In this document: positions 45,786-57,434 of the stretch, in pieces
How positions within the stretch are numbered: position 1 is the stretch's first letter
How the letters are laid out: each line of letters opens with the position of its first letter
Source: Metarhizium brunneum
Lineage: Eukaryota; Ascomycota; Sordariomycetes; Hypocreales; Clavicipitaceae
NCBI RefSeq assembly: GCF_013426205.1
Contig: NC_089423.1
Location: 3,968,001-4,032,000 of the forward strand
Length of the DNA: 64,000 nucleotides
Direction of reading: 5' to 3'
Made by a program: the position numbers and the translations under genes
Notes under the pieces: generated by a model
Seen by the model: only the letters and a program-made list of their open reading frames with translations
Database searches by the model: none
Told to the model about the DNA's origin: nothing

Positions 45786-46249
45786 AGAAGAAGACGTGTA
45801 GAAATATGCCAAGGGGTGCACGGGTGGTATGAGGAGTAGTATAGTGTGCCAGAAGGAATGGCTGAGGTTAGCGTCAAGTAGGTTGGAGTAGGCTTCAGAG
45901 GGGTTTGGCATCTCGAGGCGCAAAAGCCACCCCATGTAGTCGAAATGTGCCATGGGTGCAGCTTCCAAAAGCCTCAGAGTAGCACGAGCCCGCAAATCTT
46001 CGAGACTATCGTGTCCCAGACCATCAATCATGCGGAAGCTCGTAGCAACTGCCACCTGCACAAGCAAGCACCTTTGGGGAATTTCATGTCCGCTGGATGG
46101 TCTCCTCACTTTCTCCAGCGCAATTCCTTGACACGCTTGAACTGGCTGGCCCGTTGAAGCGAACACTGCAATACCCTCCGTCTCTGACACAATAAATCCG
46201 ATTGGCCGCATTTACCGGAACAGACTGCATATCAGCAGCTGCGTCGCCC
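43881..46249. other. Intergenic with homopolymer tracts, no gene seen
   Basis: It contains an A16 run near 44077-44092 and an A27 run at 45754-45780. (ATGA)-type short repeats occur near 44738-44766. No convincing ORF. The right end is the 3' region of ste50. Confidence 0.55.
45754..45780. repeat. A27 homopolymer
   Basis: 27 consecutive adenines, followed by GAGGAAGAAGAAGA. It could be a retroposed poly(A) tail or simple slippage. No target-site duplication was noticed. Confidence 0.9.
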
Positions 46250-48001
46250 TCATATAATGCCTCCAGGTGGATCATAGCCAGTGGACGCCCCTCTGGCTGC
46301 ATTGGCTATGCCAGCACTACCAGGTTCGTTGTCAACTTGGGCGTTTGTGGTTTTCCGGAGCATAAACATGGGCTTCTTGCCTTCTTTGTCAAGTTGCTTA
46401 AACAGAATCAGGGGTTTCTCCTCCATGCCAAGACACCGCTCTTGGTCGCCGTAGACAATGTACAAGGCGTACTGGTCCCACGGGGCGTTGATTTGATACT
46501 TCTTGAGCGCTGCCGGGAGTACCTTGTAGCACGGATCATCCATGCTGACTCGAAAAGATTTGAATATTTCAACAGAAGATCCATTCGAATTTGGCGTCGG
46601 GGTGTCGGGAACAGGGGTCTCGCGGCGTCTAGGTGGACCCGGGGGGATAACACCTTTGTCCCTGGACATGTACATGCCATGGTCCGCATCATTCATTGTG
46701 GATCGATTTGACGGTGCAGACGTTTCCCCTCGATAGGATCGTGCCCCCAAAGTAGTGCTGCTAGAATAGTTTTGCGGTGATGTTGGAGAGGGCATATTTG
46801 GTGAGGGATGCGCCGACGACGTCTGTCCGTTCATTGCCGCAAGATGTGACGACGACAGGACGGCCCGTTCGGCGGCGCTCGAAGGATCCAGCGTTTGTTC
46901 AGCAATGGACCTGTCGTGGGCTACTTGAGTAGGTGAAGCGTTCTTGGGGGTTGCGCCTATGAGGATTTTTCGTTGTGAGTACTGTCGTTTGACGCCTCCT
47001 GGGCCAGAGCCTGGTGGCGGTGTAGGTGCAGGAGGAGATATCGTGGCTTCGTATGGAAACCCCTGTCCAAGGGCGCCGCCACTGAGGTTTGGCAGTGGTG
47101 TCTGCTGGTCTTTGACGAGGCGGAGAGCTGGGAGCATATCTTCCCTGAGCCGTCTGAAATCGTCCGTCATACGTCGCAAGTCTTGTTCCAACAAGTTCAT
47201 TCGCTCGTCTCGTAATCGCAGCTGTTCAACAAGGTGCTTGATGTCTTTGAGAGTGGCTGTAGCGTATTGAGCTTCAGCATCGGCAGCTGTATCATCCGAC
47301 AATTAGCAAATGGTTATTTCCTTTGTATCTGCTCATTTTTCTTTATTTTTGTGGGGAGAAAGGGGGGGCCTTTGATCTGGATGGCACGAGGTATTTCTGA
47401 AGGGTTGGGAAGAAGGCGGAGGGGTACCGTACACAGCGGGAAGTAGTGATCGCTCTCAATCGGTACATCTTGTGCCTTTTTCACATCGTAGACGCTTTTT
47501 AATATTGTCAATCGATGGCCGACACTGGCAATGCCCATGCTCTTCAAGTCTTCGTGTTGCAGAGCGACCAGGGCTTCGCCAACAATTTCGTTTTCTGCGG
47601 AAGCAAACGCACAAAGCGGCGGTTCAGTCAGTGAAGATTCTGGAACAATGGATTATGGTCTCTGATTCTGGCTGATGGGCTTCCAGAAAGAAAGAAGTGG
47701 TGGTCCGGAGCTGGTTCGTCAACGTACCAACAAAGGCATCGGCGTACTGCGGCAGGCCAATGGTGGAGATGAAGTCGGCACATTCGTCGGCATTCCATTC
47801 GGTGATGATGGTTTCGGGCAATCGGTCAGCACTGCTGCGATGTGCGTAGGTGGTGGGCGTATGCTCTGCGGAAGTCGATAACTCGGAGTCGATGGGTGAG
47901 GCCTCGGAATCGCCAACGGGGGAGTGGTCGCCCATGCTTCGCTCGTACTCGTCATCAGCGTCGGACTCGGCGTAGGCCGTGCCGCCATCGAAGCTCATCA
48001 T
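46250..48001 (-). CDS. ste50: Ste50-type MAPK adaptor with SAM and Ras-association domains
   Basis: Three exons: 48001-47728, 47594-47433 and 47286-46250, giving 490 residues. Introns are 133 bases (GTACGT...TTCCGCAG) and 146 bases (GTACGG...ATACAG), both phase 1. The junctions create ADAFVENEIVGEALVALQ and DHYFPLSADAEAQYAT, each uninterrupted as in relatives. A SAM domain spans about residues 66-130 (WNADECADFISTIGLPQYA to HRLTILKSV). A coiled coil follows near 150-190 (KDIKHLVEQLRLRDERMNLL), then a Ser/Pro-rich linker. A Ras-association domain spans about 383-456 (FRVSMDDPCYKVLP to KPMFMLRK). Ste50 binds the MAPKKK Ste11 through SAM and Cdc42 or Ras-type GTPases through RA. It serves mating, filamentation and osmotic MAPK pathways, and in plant pathogens infection structures. 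Two tandem ATGs open the ORF, and either could be used. Confidence 0.95.
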
Positions 48002-48307
48002 GTTGAGGACGAGCTTGCCAGGCAAAGGTACCGCAAAGGGGGAGAGCAGAGTCCGAAGCTGGGAGGGCGATGTGGGAAATATAGGCGTGCTCGCCCTTGG
48101 GGGTGTGTTTTGAGTTTTTGATGATGAACCGTCGTGGTTACGAGAGGACAAGGCGATTGTTGGCTGTAGTCGGCTCGCGGGTGCACAGGCCAGGCTGAGG
48201 TGGAGCAAAGGCGCTTGAAGATGACAAAGGGGGAGGGAGAGCAGCGGGCGAACGGGACTGGGGCATTGAGGCAGGCCAAGGAGTGCCAGCGGCGGTCTGG
48301 TCTGGTA

Positions 48308-48348
48308 GCGGTGGTGGTGGTGGTGGTTGTGGTGGTGGTTGTGGTGGT
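48308..48348. repeat. (GGT)n trinucleotide tract
   Basis: Eleven GGT units interrupted twice by TGT, about 310 bases upstream of the ste50 start. Confidence 0.9.
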
Positions 48349-48668
48349 CAATGGTGGTACACAAGTTACTACATGTACTATTAGCGGTTGATGTCAACCG
48401 GTGGTATTGGGCTGCGCGCTTGAGTACCTGGCCAGCCATCGGCGGATAGGGGCGGCGGGCAGCAAGTACATAAAGTAAAGTAAGTAGCTTCTCCAGGCGG
48501 CCGGGGGGGGGCCAGCACTGAGGCGCCTCGTGTGGTCTCGCAATGAGTCCGCGCAGGCCTGCGTCATTATCTGCTGCAGCCGTCCGCTCTAGCAGTTGAG
48601 GCGTTCAGATGCAGATGGGGTATGCAGTTTTTGGGGTCAAGGACTCGGTGCAAAATTCCCAATGCCAG

Positions 48669-48689
48669 TACGGAGTACTACTACTAGTA
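48669..48689. repeat. 21-base dispersed repeat, copy 1
   Basis: A TACGGAGTA word extended by a CTACTACTAGTA tail. The full 21 bases are identical to those at 55530-55550. It lies about 670 bases upstream of the ste50 start. Confidence 0.9.
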
Positions 48690-51600
48690 TCGAGCTTGTC
48701 AGGCCTCGCCGCTCAAGGGTCAATACGTGCGTGCAACAAAAGACAGCTCAGGTGGAGGTCGCGGGGGGTGGCAAGGGGGCACCTGGGGGCAGGAGGCAGG
48801 GCAGGGGGGTCAAGGTCAGGCACAGGGCGGGTGCCTTCTTGGCACCTCGCAGGTCAGGTCTGGTTCTCAATGTTGGGCGCTCCATGTCAGTTTGGACCAC
48901 CGACCGACATCTACATGCATGATATGCAAAGTTGCATCGGCACCATGAACCGGGTACTCTGTGCATCTGCACAAATGCGCATCATGGCCAGTGCATCCTT
49001 TGGCCCCTTTGAGTCCTTCGAGCTGCTCGGATGCTGGAGAGACCAGGAGCTGGTATCCGATGCGGATGGAAACGGCTTGACGCTCTCGGACAGGTTTCCC
49101 CGCAACATTGAACCAGACGGAGCAGAATCACTGACGCTCTGTACATAATAGTAGCAATGCCCGGTTGAGCAAGAATGCTTACCCAAGTGATTCCTTGGAT
49201 AACGTCAGCCAAGCTGTACGAAGTCGAGCGTTTGGCCAAGTGCCGGCCTCCACCACCGTCTTGACTCTTCAATGTCGCCGCGGCGCCAACCCAACCGTCC
49301 CAGGGTCAGACAAGAGGCCTTTTCCCATGTTCCTGGCTCCCCGGCCAATCTGGGGTGTGGTGGATTCGCCTTGTGCCTCTTTGTTTGAGGTTACGAAGAG
49401 ACGGCTCTATATATGTATGCCTGTGGGCAAGCAGGCCGGAGCAAAGAGAAATACGCCTCCAAACAAAGTGTTTTAACCAACCTATCCGAGGAACGAATCA
49501 ACTTTGCTGCCCTACATCTGCTACACGGCAGAGTGCCTTCAACATCTGCACGCGGCGCGTTTCTGGCCAAGCGCCACGGCCTGATACCCTTTGCCTTCCC
49601 GTCTGCATGCTAGCGGTGCGGTAGAAGAATACGATGTTGGACCTGCAGATGTGACATGGGGGTGCCCTGTGTAACTTGAACGGACAAGGGTCTCCAAGGG
49701 TCTGGATTATGGTTATCCAGTTGCTAGTTTGAGGTGAGAATCGCAGATGGACTTGTGATATGTTTCTGGGATGAAGATGTCGTGACAAGGCGTGTAGCGA
49801 GGACGGCAACAAATGCGTAGTTTATACATTTAGGCCGGTCCTTTGCTCTCATTTCCTTGCCTCGCAAGCTCCTCCGATTGCCGTGTGTGATCTCGGCTTC
49901 ATTCGTGCCATGTATGTAGTATAAGTGAAAGCCATCAACACGCAGTCAACGCCTGGAATCCCTACATGGCAAGCAAGCCATCCATCATGCTCTCCTCTCA
50001 TCCACAGTCGAGAGGCACTGCCCCGTCTCTTGCTCCGGTTCAACCAGACTCTTGATACCCGCGCCAAACTCGTTCCCATCTCAGGTCTCCCGTATTAAAT
50101 ACGGAGCAACGCAATGCCCTGCGGCTACGGGTCTTTGACAAGTACCTATCTAAAGTACTTGAGGTAAAGTAAGCAGGTACGTTCATGTCTGGGGGATGTG
50201 CATCCAGCCCGTTGACTGTGCATCACAAAATCCCCAACTGCCGGCAAGCAAACCCGTTACAGATTCGTCCATTGTCTGTGGGGGTTGCTGTTTCTCAAAG
50301 ACCGCCAGGCAACATCCCTCTTAATGTTTGTAACTTGAAAGAAGAAGAAGAAAAAGGAACAAAGGGAACCAGACCGTTGAACCCCATCTTGAGCTAAGCC
50401 TTTCAGCCCTCAGAATCACGCCCGCCCATGAACCCAACAAGAAAAGGAAAATTTTGCTTCCTTGCTTCCCCCCGTTCCCATGCTCGATCTTTCTCGCCAA
50501 TCTTTGCCAACTCTTGGCTTCAACACACCCGCTCGCTCCCAATCAATCCCTGGCCACCGCAGACTGCAGACTGCAGACTGGAGGAAGGGGGGCCGGGGAA
50601 TGGCGACAGGCGGTCCATGAAACAGCCCGTCGTGCGTCCATTTACACCCGCGCGCGCCGTGACGATTCTGAATTTCCCGCATCCCCTGCCCGCGCTCTCC
50701 GTGTCTGCGTTTCAGGTCCTCTGGTGTCCTTCCCAGCCTTGCTCGTCTCTATCCGCTCTCCAAACCCCATCTGCAGTTCGTCCTTTTTTTTTTTTAAATC
50801 CCTCGGACCAAAATCCTTTGTCTTGTCTCTGCTCTTCTTTCTGGCCAGGCGCTGCGCAGAAACGCCCCCCGCTCCACAGTGTCTGCTGGTAGTACTCCGT
50901 AGTGGTGGTCGTTTTATTCTCCGAGTCGTCCAAAATGCCGAGCACGGTGAAACAGGCAGCCTCACCTTCACCTCCCTTGGCCTTTCCGGGTCCCGGCCCT
51001 GGCAGCTCGGCGGTTCGTACGGCACGAGCACGTCACCGCCCTCCCTCATCATCTCGTCTTGAAAAAGACGGCGCATCGCCGTCTGCACAACTCCGTCATA
51101 GGCTGGAACAATCGCCAGCGGCGCACTGCGGAAACCCCATCTCCTACCAGTGTCTATGTAAGCCACGCCGCCTCGTCTCCCGCGGCAAGAAGCCCAAAAC
51201 TCCCAAAAATCGACGTTGCCTCTGCCTCTGCCTCTGCCTCTGCCGAGTGCGGGCACCCATCGCCATTCTCCGTCACATGCCAACATGGCAACCACTTTTT
51301 TTTTTCGTATGTGTGAATAGTAGGTAGGCTCGTTTGACCATGCAGCGTCTCAGATTCAGCTGCTATCTTGAGGCCGCCGCCCAACAAACGGCGAGGAGAG
51401 CTTCACGGCGCTCGTCATCTTAAACATACGGTTGCCTCCGCGCCGGGCTCATGACGTTCCATTAGCTCTCTTATCTAACCTCGAGGGGAAGCCCATGCTC
51501 AGCCATGGAAACATCTAAACATGGACGCGCCGTTTCATCCCATGGCATTGGACTATCCAAGACCACACTGCCTCAGACAGGAGTCCTATGATCATTGCCG

Positions 51601-52403
51601 TATCCCATCGATAGCTTGCAAGTGCCTCGACAATCTCTCCCGTCTCTCTATGCCTTGGGTCACTCTGTCCATTTTGCCGTTGCCCTTGTCTTGCGGCAAC
51701 ATGATGGCGTACATATGGCTACGACAGAATTGGGCTCCAACCAGATTGGAACTCGATTCACATGGTGCACATATCAGTCCACAACATCAACTCATTTTGC
51801 CTTTGGCCACTTCATTAGTCAGTCCTCTCTGGTGTCGGCTTGGAGTTGTGGCAACCGGACTTGCTAGTAGGTCATAAACCAGTATGCTATATATACAATC
51901 CATGTCTTCAGGAATCGTCTACTTTCTCCGCGTTATCTTGTACCCCGCTATCAAAGTCTCAAGCCCTTTGCTCCTCTTCAACCACCCTTCCACTCCACTC
52001 CCCTCCGCAAAGTGATGATATTATTGCTGTCGGCTTGTGACTAACCATACAAGCCAATTCGCCGTAGGTGCAATAAAGGATATATATATGTGAGAATGCC
52101 GCAGTGAAATCAGCGCAGCCTATACATCAGCCGGCGCCAGACAAGGTCACAGGACGGCACAGCGTGGAATAGGACAAGAAAAGGCAGCTTTTCACCAACA
52201 TCTGCAGACTGGTACAGTCGCGATTGGTCAATTTCCACATGGAAGCCCGAGAAGAAGAAGAAAAAGACAAAAGAAAAAAAACACCGCACTCAGAGTGCCC
52301 GACCCGTGAATCGCGTATAGAAACAACGCCCCAAATATGTCGACTCGATCATTCCAAATTACTGTACCACAGGGTTCTTTCTCTGCCTACTGCTCGCCAT
52401 AGT

Positions 52404-54464
52404 CTACCGCAAGGGCCGCTTGGCATCACGGACGCCGTAACGGACAATATCTTCCATACTCCATCTGGGAGGAGTCAGGGGAATGCCACTAGCCCTTCTC
52501 CATTCCTTCTCTTCACTAGCGGCAACGTCAACGCCTGCGGGAAGAGGTTCCAGACCGCCGGCAACGCCAGTAGAGAACTTGAGTTGGATGACATCCGCAA
52601 CTTCGTCGCACGCAGCCAAAAGTCTGTCCAAATCATCCTTGTTGTGGGCAGCGGATACGCAGAAACGGGCACGGGAGCTGATCAGAGGGGTCGCGGGGTA
52701 CCCGACAACAACGACGGAAATCTTGCGCTTGAGCATTTCACGGCTATAGGCAGGCATCTTTCCAGGGTTGTACAGCATGACGGGGATGATTGGTGAATCA
52801 TCATGGCCATAGACAATGTAGCCGAGACGCTTGAGGCCGAGACGGAGGTAACGGGAGTTGAAGGCGATGCGTTGCAAGCGTTCCTCGCCTTGGCCCGGGC
52901 ACAATTCACCCGTGATGAGCTTCAACGAGGCCAAAATTTGCATCAAGACGCATGGAGCGGGTGATTCGCCGTATTGAGTGGAGGCGTTTGTGCTTCTCAG
53001 CTTATCGATGATGTGCTTCTCAGCTGCAATGTAGCCACCGTTTGCACCGAAAGATTTTGTCAAGGTGCCCATCAGGATATCTACCTCGGAGGGTTCAATG
53101 CCGAAGTAGTCACAGACGCCACGACCACGAGGTCCCAGAGCACCGATAGAGTGGGCTTCGTCGACAAAGAGATAAAACTTGTACTTCTTCTTCAGCGCAA
53201 GAATACCCGGCAGGTCACACATTGTGCCTTCCATCGAGTACAAGCCTTCGACGACAACCAAGATCTTCTTCCATGGTCGGTGGGTACGCGGCTGGCCCTG
53301 CGAGATGTTTTCTCGCAGAACCCTTTCCAGATCATACATGTCATTGTGTTTGAAGGACTGAATGACAGCATTGGAAAGACGGGCTCCAATGCGGATAGAG
53401 GCATGGTTCAATTCATCAGAGATGATGAGACAACCTTTTGAGGCTAAAGCTGGGAAGGAACTGGCATTGGTCACGTAGCCCATGGAAAAGACCATGGCAT
53501 CAGGCTTGCCAACAAAAGAGGCAACTTCTCGCTCGACCTCGAGAGCCAAATCAGTGGTGCCAGCATCGCCACGCGGACTGGCCGAGGTGACGCCGTAACG
53601 CCTGACGCACTCCTCGACGGCATCGGCGCAGGGTCCTTCGGATTGGGCAAATCCTAGGTAATTGTAGGAGCTCATGTTGAGGGTCTCGGTGTAGGTGCCA
53701 GTGTACTGATAGGAGCGGTTGTTGTCGCTGGATTTGCGGTCCATTAGAGTGATGAATCTTCCAGGAACGCCAATAGTTGGTCGGGCAAAGCAATCATCTA
53801 GTCGCATCTTTAATCGTCTGGTATAAAAACTGTCGAAGTCATCATTGAGCGGAGCAAATCCATTTTGAACCTTGAGGGAGTCATAGTGCTTTTTGTCGCC
53901 AAATCTCTTGCCAAAGAAGTCGCAGATGTGGCCGACGAGAATGAGGAGCAGATAGCTAACGTAGGTAGTCAGGAGGAAGTAATATGGAGGCTCGTCCTCG
54001 ACGGGCGGCTCCAGGGGCCTGCCGTGCGACTTGCTGACATAGAGGTGGCTTGGGTGACAGAGAGGACCAAACTGAGCTTCGGCACGTCGCTTTCTCTCCA
54101 TCTCCTCGGCCGACTTGGGGCGGAACAGGGTCGTGGTTGGTGGTTCAGAGCTGCTGTGGTCGCCCGCAACGGCGGTGGACAATGATATTATAGGTAGAGA
54201 GGTGGAGGGAGGCGAGATGCCAGCGGGCACACCGTTGGCCTGCGTCTGCTGTTGTTGTGACGCAGCGGGTTGCTGCTGCTGCTGCTGCTGCTGCATGGCG
54301 AGCAGCGCCTGCTGGGCAGCGGTGTGGTCCTTGGACTTGGGACTTGAAGAAAAGAATTGGCTAATGCGATTTCCTTTCGAGGTCGAGGGACGTCTTTCGC
54401 CCGTCTTTTCAGACGATGGCATGGCGGAGGAGGTCGAGAAAGGGTTTGCCAGCTTGCGGGGCAT
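52404..54464 (-). CDS. lcb2: Serine palmitoyltransferase catalytic subunit Lcb2
   Basis: Single exon, 686 residues, ATG at 54462-54464. Lcb2 with Lcb1 condenses serine with palmitoyl-CoA, the first committed step of sphingolipid synthesis, on the ER membrane. The PLP-binding lysine lies in GTLTKSFGANGG (K470). Other alpha-oxoamine synthase signatures are MSSYNYLGFA, GTTDLALEVE, FVDEAHSIGALGPRGRG and DELNHASIRIG. One membrane segment lies at about residues 165-185 (YYFLLTTYVSYLLLILVGHI). The N terminus (about 130 residues) is low in complexity: it has two Gln runs (Q8 and Q4) from CAG codons and many Ser/Thr. It is longer than in yeast Lcb2 (561 residues, as I recall). Downstream, the short C-terminal end carries GIPLTPPRWSMEDIVRYG. 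The next gene (acetoacetyl-CoA synthetase) is divergent, 3 kb away. Confidence 0.97.
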   Translation of the reverse strand: MPRKLANPFSTSSAMPSSEKTGERRPSTSKGNRISQFFSSSPKSKDHTAAQQALLAMQQQQQQQQPAASQQQQTQANGVPAGISPPSTSLPIISLSTAVAGDHSSSEPPTTTLFRPKSAEEMERKRRAEAQFGPLCHPSHLYVSKSHGRPLEPPVEDEPPYYFLLTTYVSYLLLILVGHICDFFGKRFGDKKHYDSLKVQNGFAPLNDDFDSFYTRRLKMRLDDCFARPTIGVPGRFITLMDRKSSDNNRSYQYTGTYTETLNMSSYNYLGFAQSEGPCADAVEECVRRYGVTSASPRGDAGTTDLALEVEREVASFVGKPDAMVFSMGYVTNASSFPALASKGCLIISDELNHASIRIGARLSNAVIQSFKHNDMYDLERVLRENISQGQPRTHRPWKKILVVVEGLYSMEGTMCDLPGILALKKKYKFYLFVDEAHSIGALGPRGRGVCDYFGIEPSEVDILMGTLTKSFGANGGYIAAEKHIIDKLRSTNASTQYGESPAPCVLMQILASLKLITGELCPGQGEERLQRIAFNSRYLRLGLKRLGYIVYGHDDSPIIPVMLYNPGKMPAYSREMLKRKISVVVVGYPATPLISSRARFCVSAAHNKDDLDRLLAACDEVADVIQLKFSTGVAGGLEPLPAGVDVAASEEKEWRRASGIPLTPPRWSMEDIVRYGVRDAKRPLR
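54271..54294 (-). repeat. CAG repeat encoding Gln8 in Lcb2
   Basis: Eight CAG codons on the minus strand (TGC/CTG on plus), in the variable N-terminal extension of Lcb2. Confidence 0.95.
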
Positions 54465-55529
54465 GTCTCGTTGCCAGTGCGTTCAGACCGTGGACAAGGA
54501 GATTGCGTCAACAATATCGGCGGCGAGACGGACGTGCCGGAAGGGGGTGCTTGGGCGGCGTTGGATCGAGTCACCGGGAATCAGGTTCGTTCTGAGGAAA
54601 GAGACGGTCAGCGGTCAATTGAGAGCAGGTGGAAGCGCAGGCGAGAGCCGGTAGCTCTTCTGGTCAAAAGCGGTGGAACGAGATGGGACAAGAATCAGAC
54701 ATGATGCTCGGCACGACAGCAGATCAAAGCAAACATACAATGGCGCGAGTGCACGATTGGGCATGCGTCTGCTGGGCTCGACTTGACTGGGAGAAGGATG
54801 GCCGTCGTGGGAGAGGCCAAATTCAGGAGAGAGATGGGGGTCAGGGATGTGCGGATCATGAAAAAAGTAGGGGATTGACCATGAGGGAACGAAGATTGAG
54901 GCGCCGGCCCAGGAGAGACGGACGCAGCAGTGGTACTCACCATCAATGTGTGCATGGACAAGACGGGGGGGTTCTGAAGCTGAAAAGATGAACAAAACCC
55001 GCGGGCCGGAGCACAGCTGGACACTTGAGCACGCGTTGAATCCGGATAGGCGGTTGACAGAGGGCTGATGAGGAGGTCCAAGGAGGTCAAGCGTCAACGG
55101 TGCGACAGATTGACATTGACCCTGGACACATGCATGTTCTGGTGGTTCTGGTCTGGTGGAGGCACTGCGGCACAAACTGGGCGGTGGACTTGGGGTCAGG
55201 CGATTGGGGCAAGCAAGCAAGGCGTTGCGTCTGGTTCAATGTTCAATGTTAATGTTGCTTTTTGGCCGCGCCACACGTGCAGTGCAGAGGCCGCCGGCGG
55301 AGAGACTGGACATGGAGCTGTCAACGTGCAGTGCAGGTCTAGTGTCAATGCGTGCCAGCACCGCGACGTGAGACCAGTTGACGTCGGCGAGGAAGTCGCA
55401 CCGGCCAGTTGACAGCTTGAGCTCTGCAATGTTTGATGCTCGCATGCAATGTTGAATCCTGTGCACCAAAGCACGCGTCAACACGACGGCAGCCAAGCAG
55501 TGTGCGTGCTGCTGCAAGGAGTCTGGTAA

Positions 55530-55550
55530 TACGGAGTACTACTACTAGTA
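55530..55550. repeat. 21-base dispersed repeat, copy 2
   Basis: Identical over 21 bases to 48669-48689, and upstream of lcb2 by about 1.07 kb. Confidence 0.9.
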
Positions 55551-56027
55551 CTAGACAAGGTCAAGATCGGTACGGCTCATTTAACAAGGCATGAATGAAT
55601 ACCTGGTCGATATGAGATTGCGTCAGGGGCGGGACGCGGTGCCCATGGGCAATTGACTTTGATGATCCGGACCAGCCGCCAGTTCGTCTGCATGTGGTTT
55701 GGTGGCACCCAGTCGCTGGTGGCGCCGCTCTTGGCCGGGAGCGTCCAGATGTCACTTCAATGTTCAATGTTGGCTGGTCCAGTCTCGGGTCCTGACAGCA
55801 CAGCACAGTGCATGCAGGCTCGTACATACATATGTCTGTACATCTGGTGTCAAGTTGGGCCAAATTCTCGTGCACCAGACTCGACTGGCTTTTCGAGTCT
55901 ATTCCACCTTGGCCAAGCACTGGCGACACGTGCATCACGTCAATACACCAAGCACGAAGCAACGCAGAGCTTGGGGCTGACCGTGAGCCACGCCCAACCA
56001 GATTGACGCCTCCGGACCAAGTACTCT

Positions 56028-56038
56028 GTACGGAGTAC
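56028..56038. repeat. GTACGGAGTAC word
   Basis: Full 11-base palindromic-flanked form of the dispersed intergenic word, preceded by a near copy (GTACTCTGTAC). A second copy lies at 56217-56226. Confidence 0.9.
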
Positions 56039-57434
56039 ATGCAATGTTCTCTCTCCGCACAACAGACAGCGTACTGAAGCACCACCTCGTAGGTCCCTCC
56101 TGTTCGGGACTTGGGTCTTTGGATCCGCAGTTAATTTCACATCAACCCGTGTCCAATCAGCTCGGCACAACGTCAGCAAGTGCTTTTTTTTTTTTCGTCA
56201 ATCCTTCCGCCCTGGAGTACGGAGTAGGGCCGGCGTGGATGTTGCACGCAGTACGTGTATAACATACATAAAGTATGTACGTAGTAGTACGATGTACTCC
56301 ATACATACATCCAAAATTACATATCGTGCAGGCGCATCGTCGTCGATGACGAGTCCGAGGCGCTCCGGAAACGAACTAGGAAGAGTATGCTATGTACATC
56401 ATGATTGCCTTTTTTTTTTTTTCCATCATGAATGGTGAGTGGCAACCAGTCACACCATTCGTGCATATACATACATATATTTATGCTGAAAAATGCTCAA
56501 ATGGGAAAAATACAAGACACACACAAGTCAGCCCCCCCCCCTCCAAATACACTACTAAATGGGGCACCTACAAGAATATCTGGTGGTGGACTTACAATCG
56601 CAGCATACAAAACACGGTCTGCCCATTCTTATACCATGTCAACTGTTTATACTTTCTGGCAGAGCATAACTGGTTGGCATTCACATGGGCAGGCATGGTT
56701 GCATGCTGAACTCTACTGTCCTTGACTCTCATCTCAGCCCATACTACCCGTTGCGAATAGGTCTCTTGACACTGGCCAAGTCTGAAATCACAGCCTGCAC
56801 TCGAGGCTTCGTATATCCAGGTCACGATGTGTAACCGTCTCACTGGACGAATATAAGCACATTGAATCTTGTCTCCGGATAGTCTGCTGGTCGGTAGCGC
56901 TACAAGCAGCCGTGATAACCTCAAAGTTTGCCGCCGCACACCCGCGCCCCTTTATTCACCTCGGCCTTGTTGGTGGCCGACTTGTTCGCACCGGAATCGT
57001 CCGTGGCGCACCCAGCACTTCAATGTCGCGGGTTGCGCCGGGCCAGGAAGGGTCCCCGTCCCCAAGGTCTCGGCCAATTCCAGTCCAGACTCCAGACCCT
57101 CTCCGGTCCTTGAGCCGAACGGCCGCCGACGCGCAGAGTGACGCACTCTCCCCAACATTTTTCTCTGCGACAGCCACCATATCGAGAAGGCACACCCGTG
57201 CCTGTTTCCTACCTCGTCGACAACAACAAAAAGCTTGTGTTCGGCGGGCGCCCTTGCAGCTGCCCCTCCCCCACCCGCACTCACAACTCACGAGTCACCA
57301 TTACCTTCACTCTCGGCCTCCCAACGGTAAACGTTTCAAGGTTCCGACTCCATGTCGGTCGTTGATCGCCGGTTTTCGTCGCAACAGAGCTCTCGCACAC
57401 ACCCACGTCGTGCCACATCCCACGTCGTTTCACC

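Larger units (their letters stand above)
48002..52403. other. Long intergenic region upstream of ste50
   Basis: It includes a (GGT)n tract at 48308-48348, probably in the ste50 leader (CCA/ACC on the transcript). Copies of the TACGGAGTA word lie at 48669 and 50893. A (TGCCTC)4-type repeat lies at 51217-51244. An ORF at 50935-51327 begins plausibly (MPSTVKQAASPSPPLAF), but its second half is translated repeat and no domain or splice pattern supports it. Confidence 0.5.
54465..57434. other. Divergent promoter region between lcb2 and acetoacetyl-CoA synthetase
   Basis: 3 kb without a supportable gene. It holds TACGGAGTA words at 55530, 56029 and 56218. Two copies of TTCAATGTTCAATGTT lie at about 55235 and 55756. 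ACAT-type microsatellites lie near 56263-56310 and 56465. T11-T12 runs lie near 56184 and 56410. Confidence 0.6.

Noticed and set aside
46084..46211. Short frames just 3' of ste50 with protein-like segments
   Set aside because: They lie in what should be the ste50 3' untranslated region and contain no conserved motif.
50642..51295. 217-codon minus-strand frame
   Set aside because: It starts at a non-standard codon region, is rich in Arg/Gly from repeats and has no domain.
50935..51327. Open frame starting MPSTVKQAASPSPPLAF upstream of lcb2
   Set aside because: The start looks plausible, but the second half is translated (TGCCTC)n repeat. No domain is seen and the opposite strand has an equally long open frame. 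There is a possible splice donor (GTAAGC near 51159) but no convincing partner exon.
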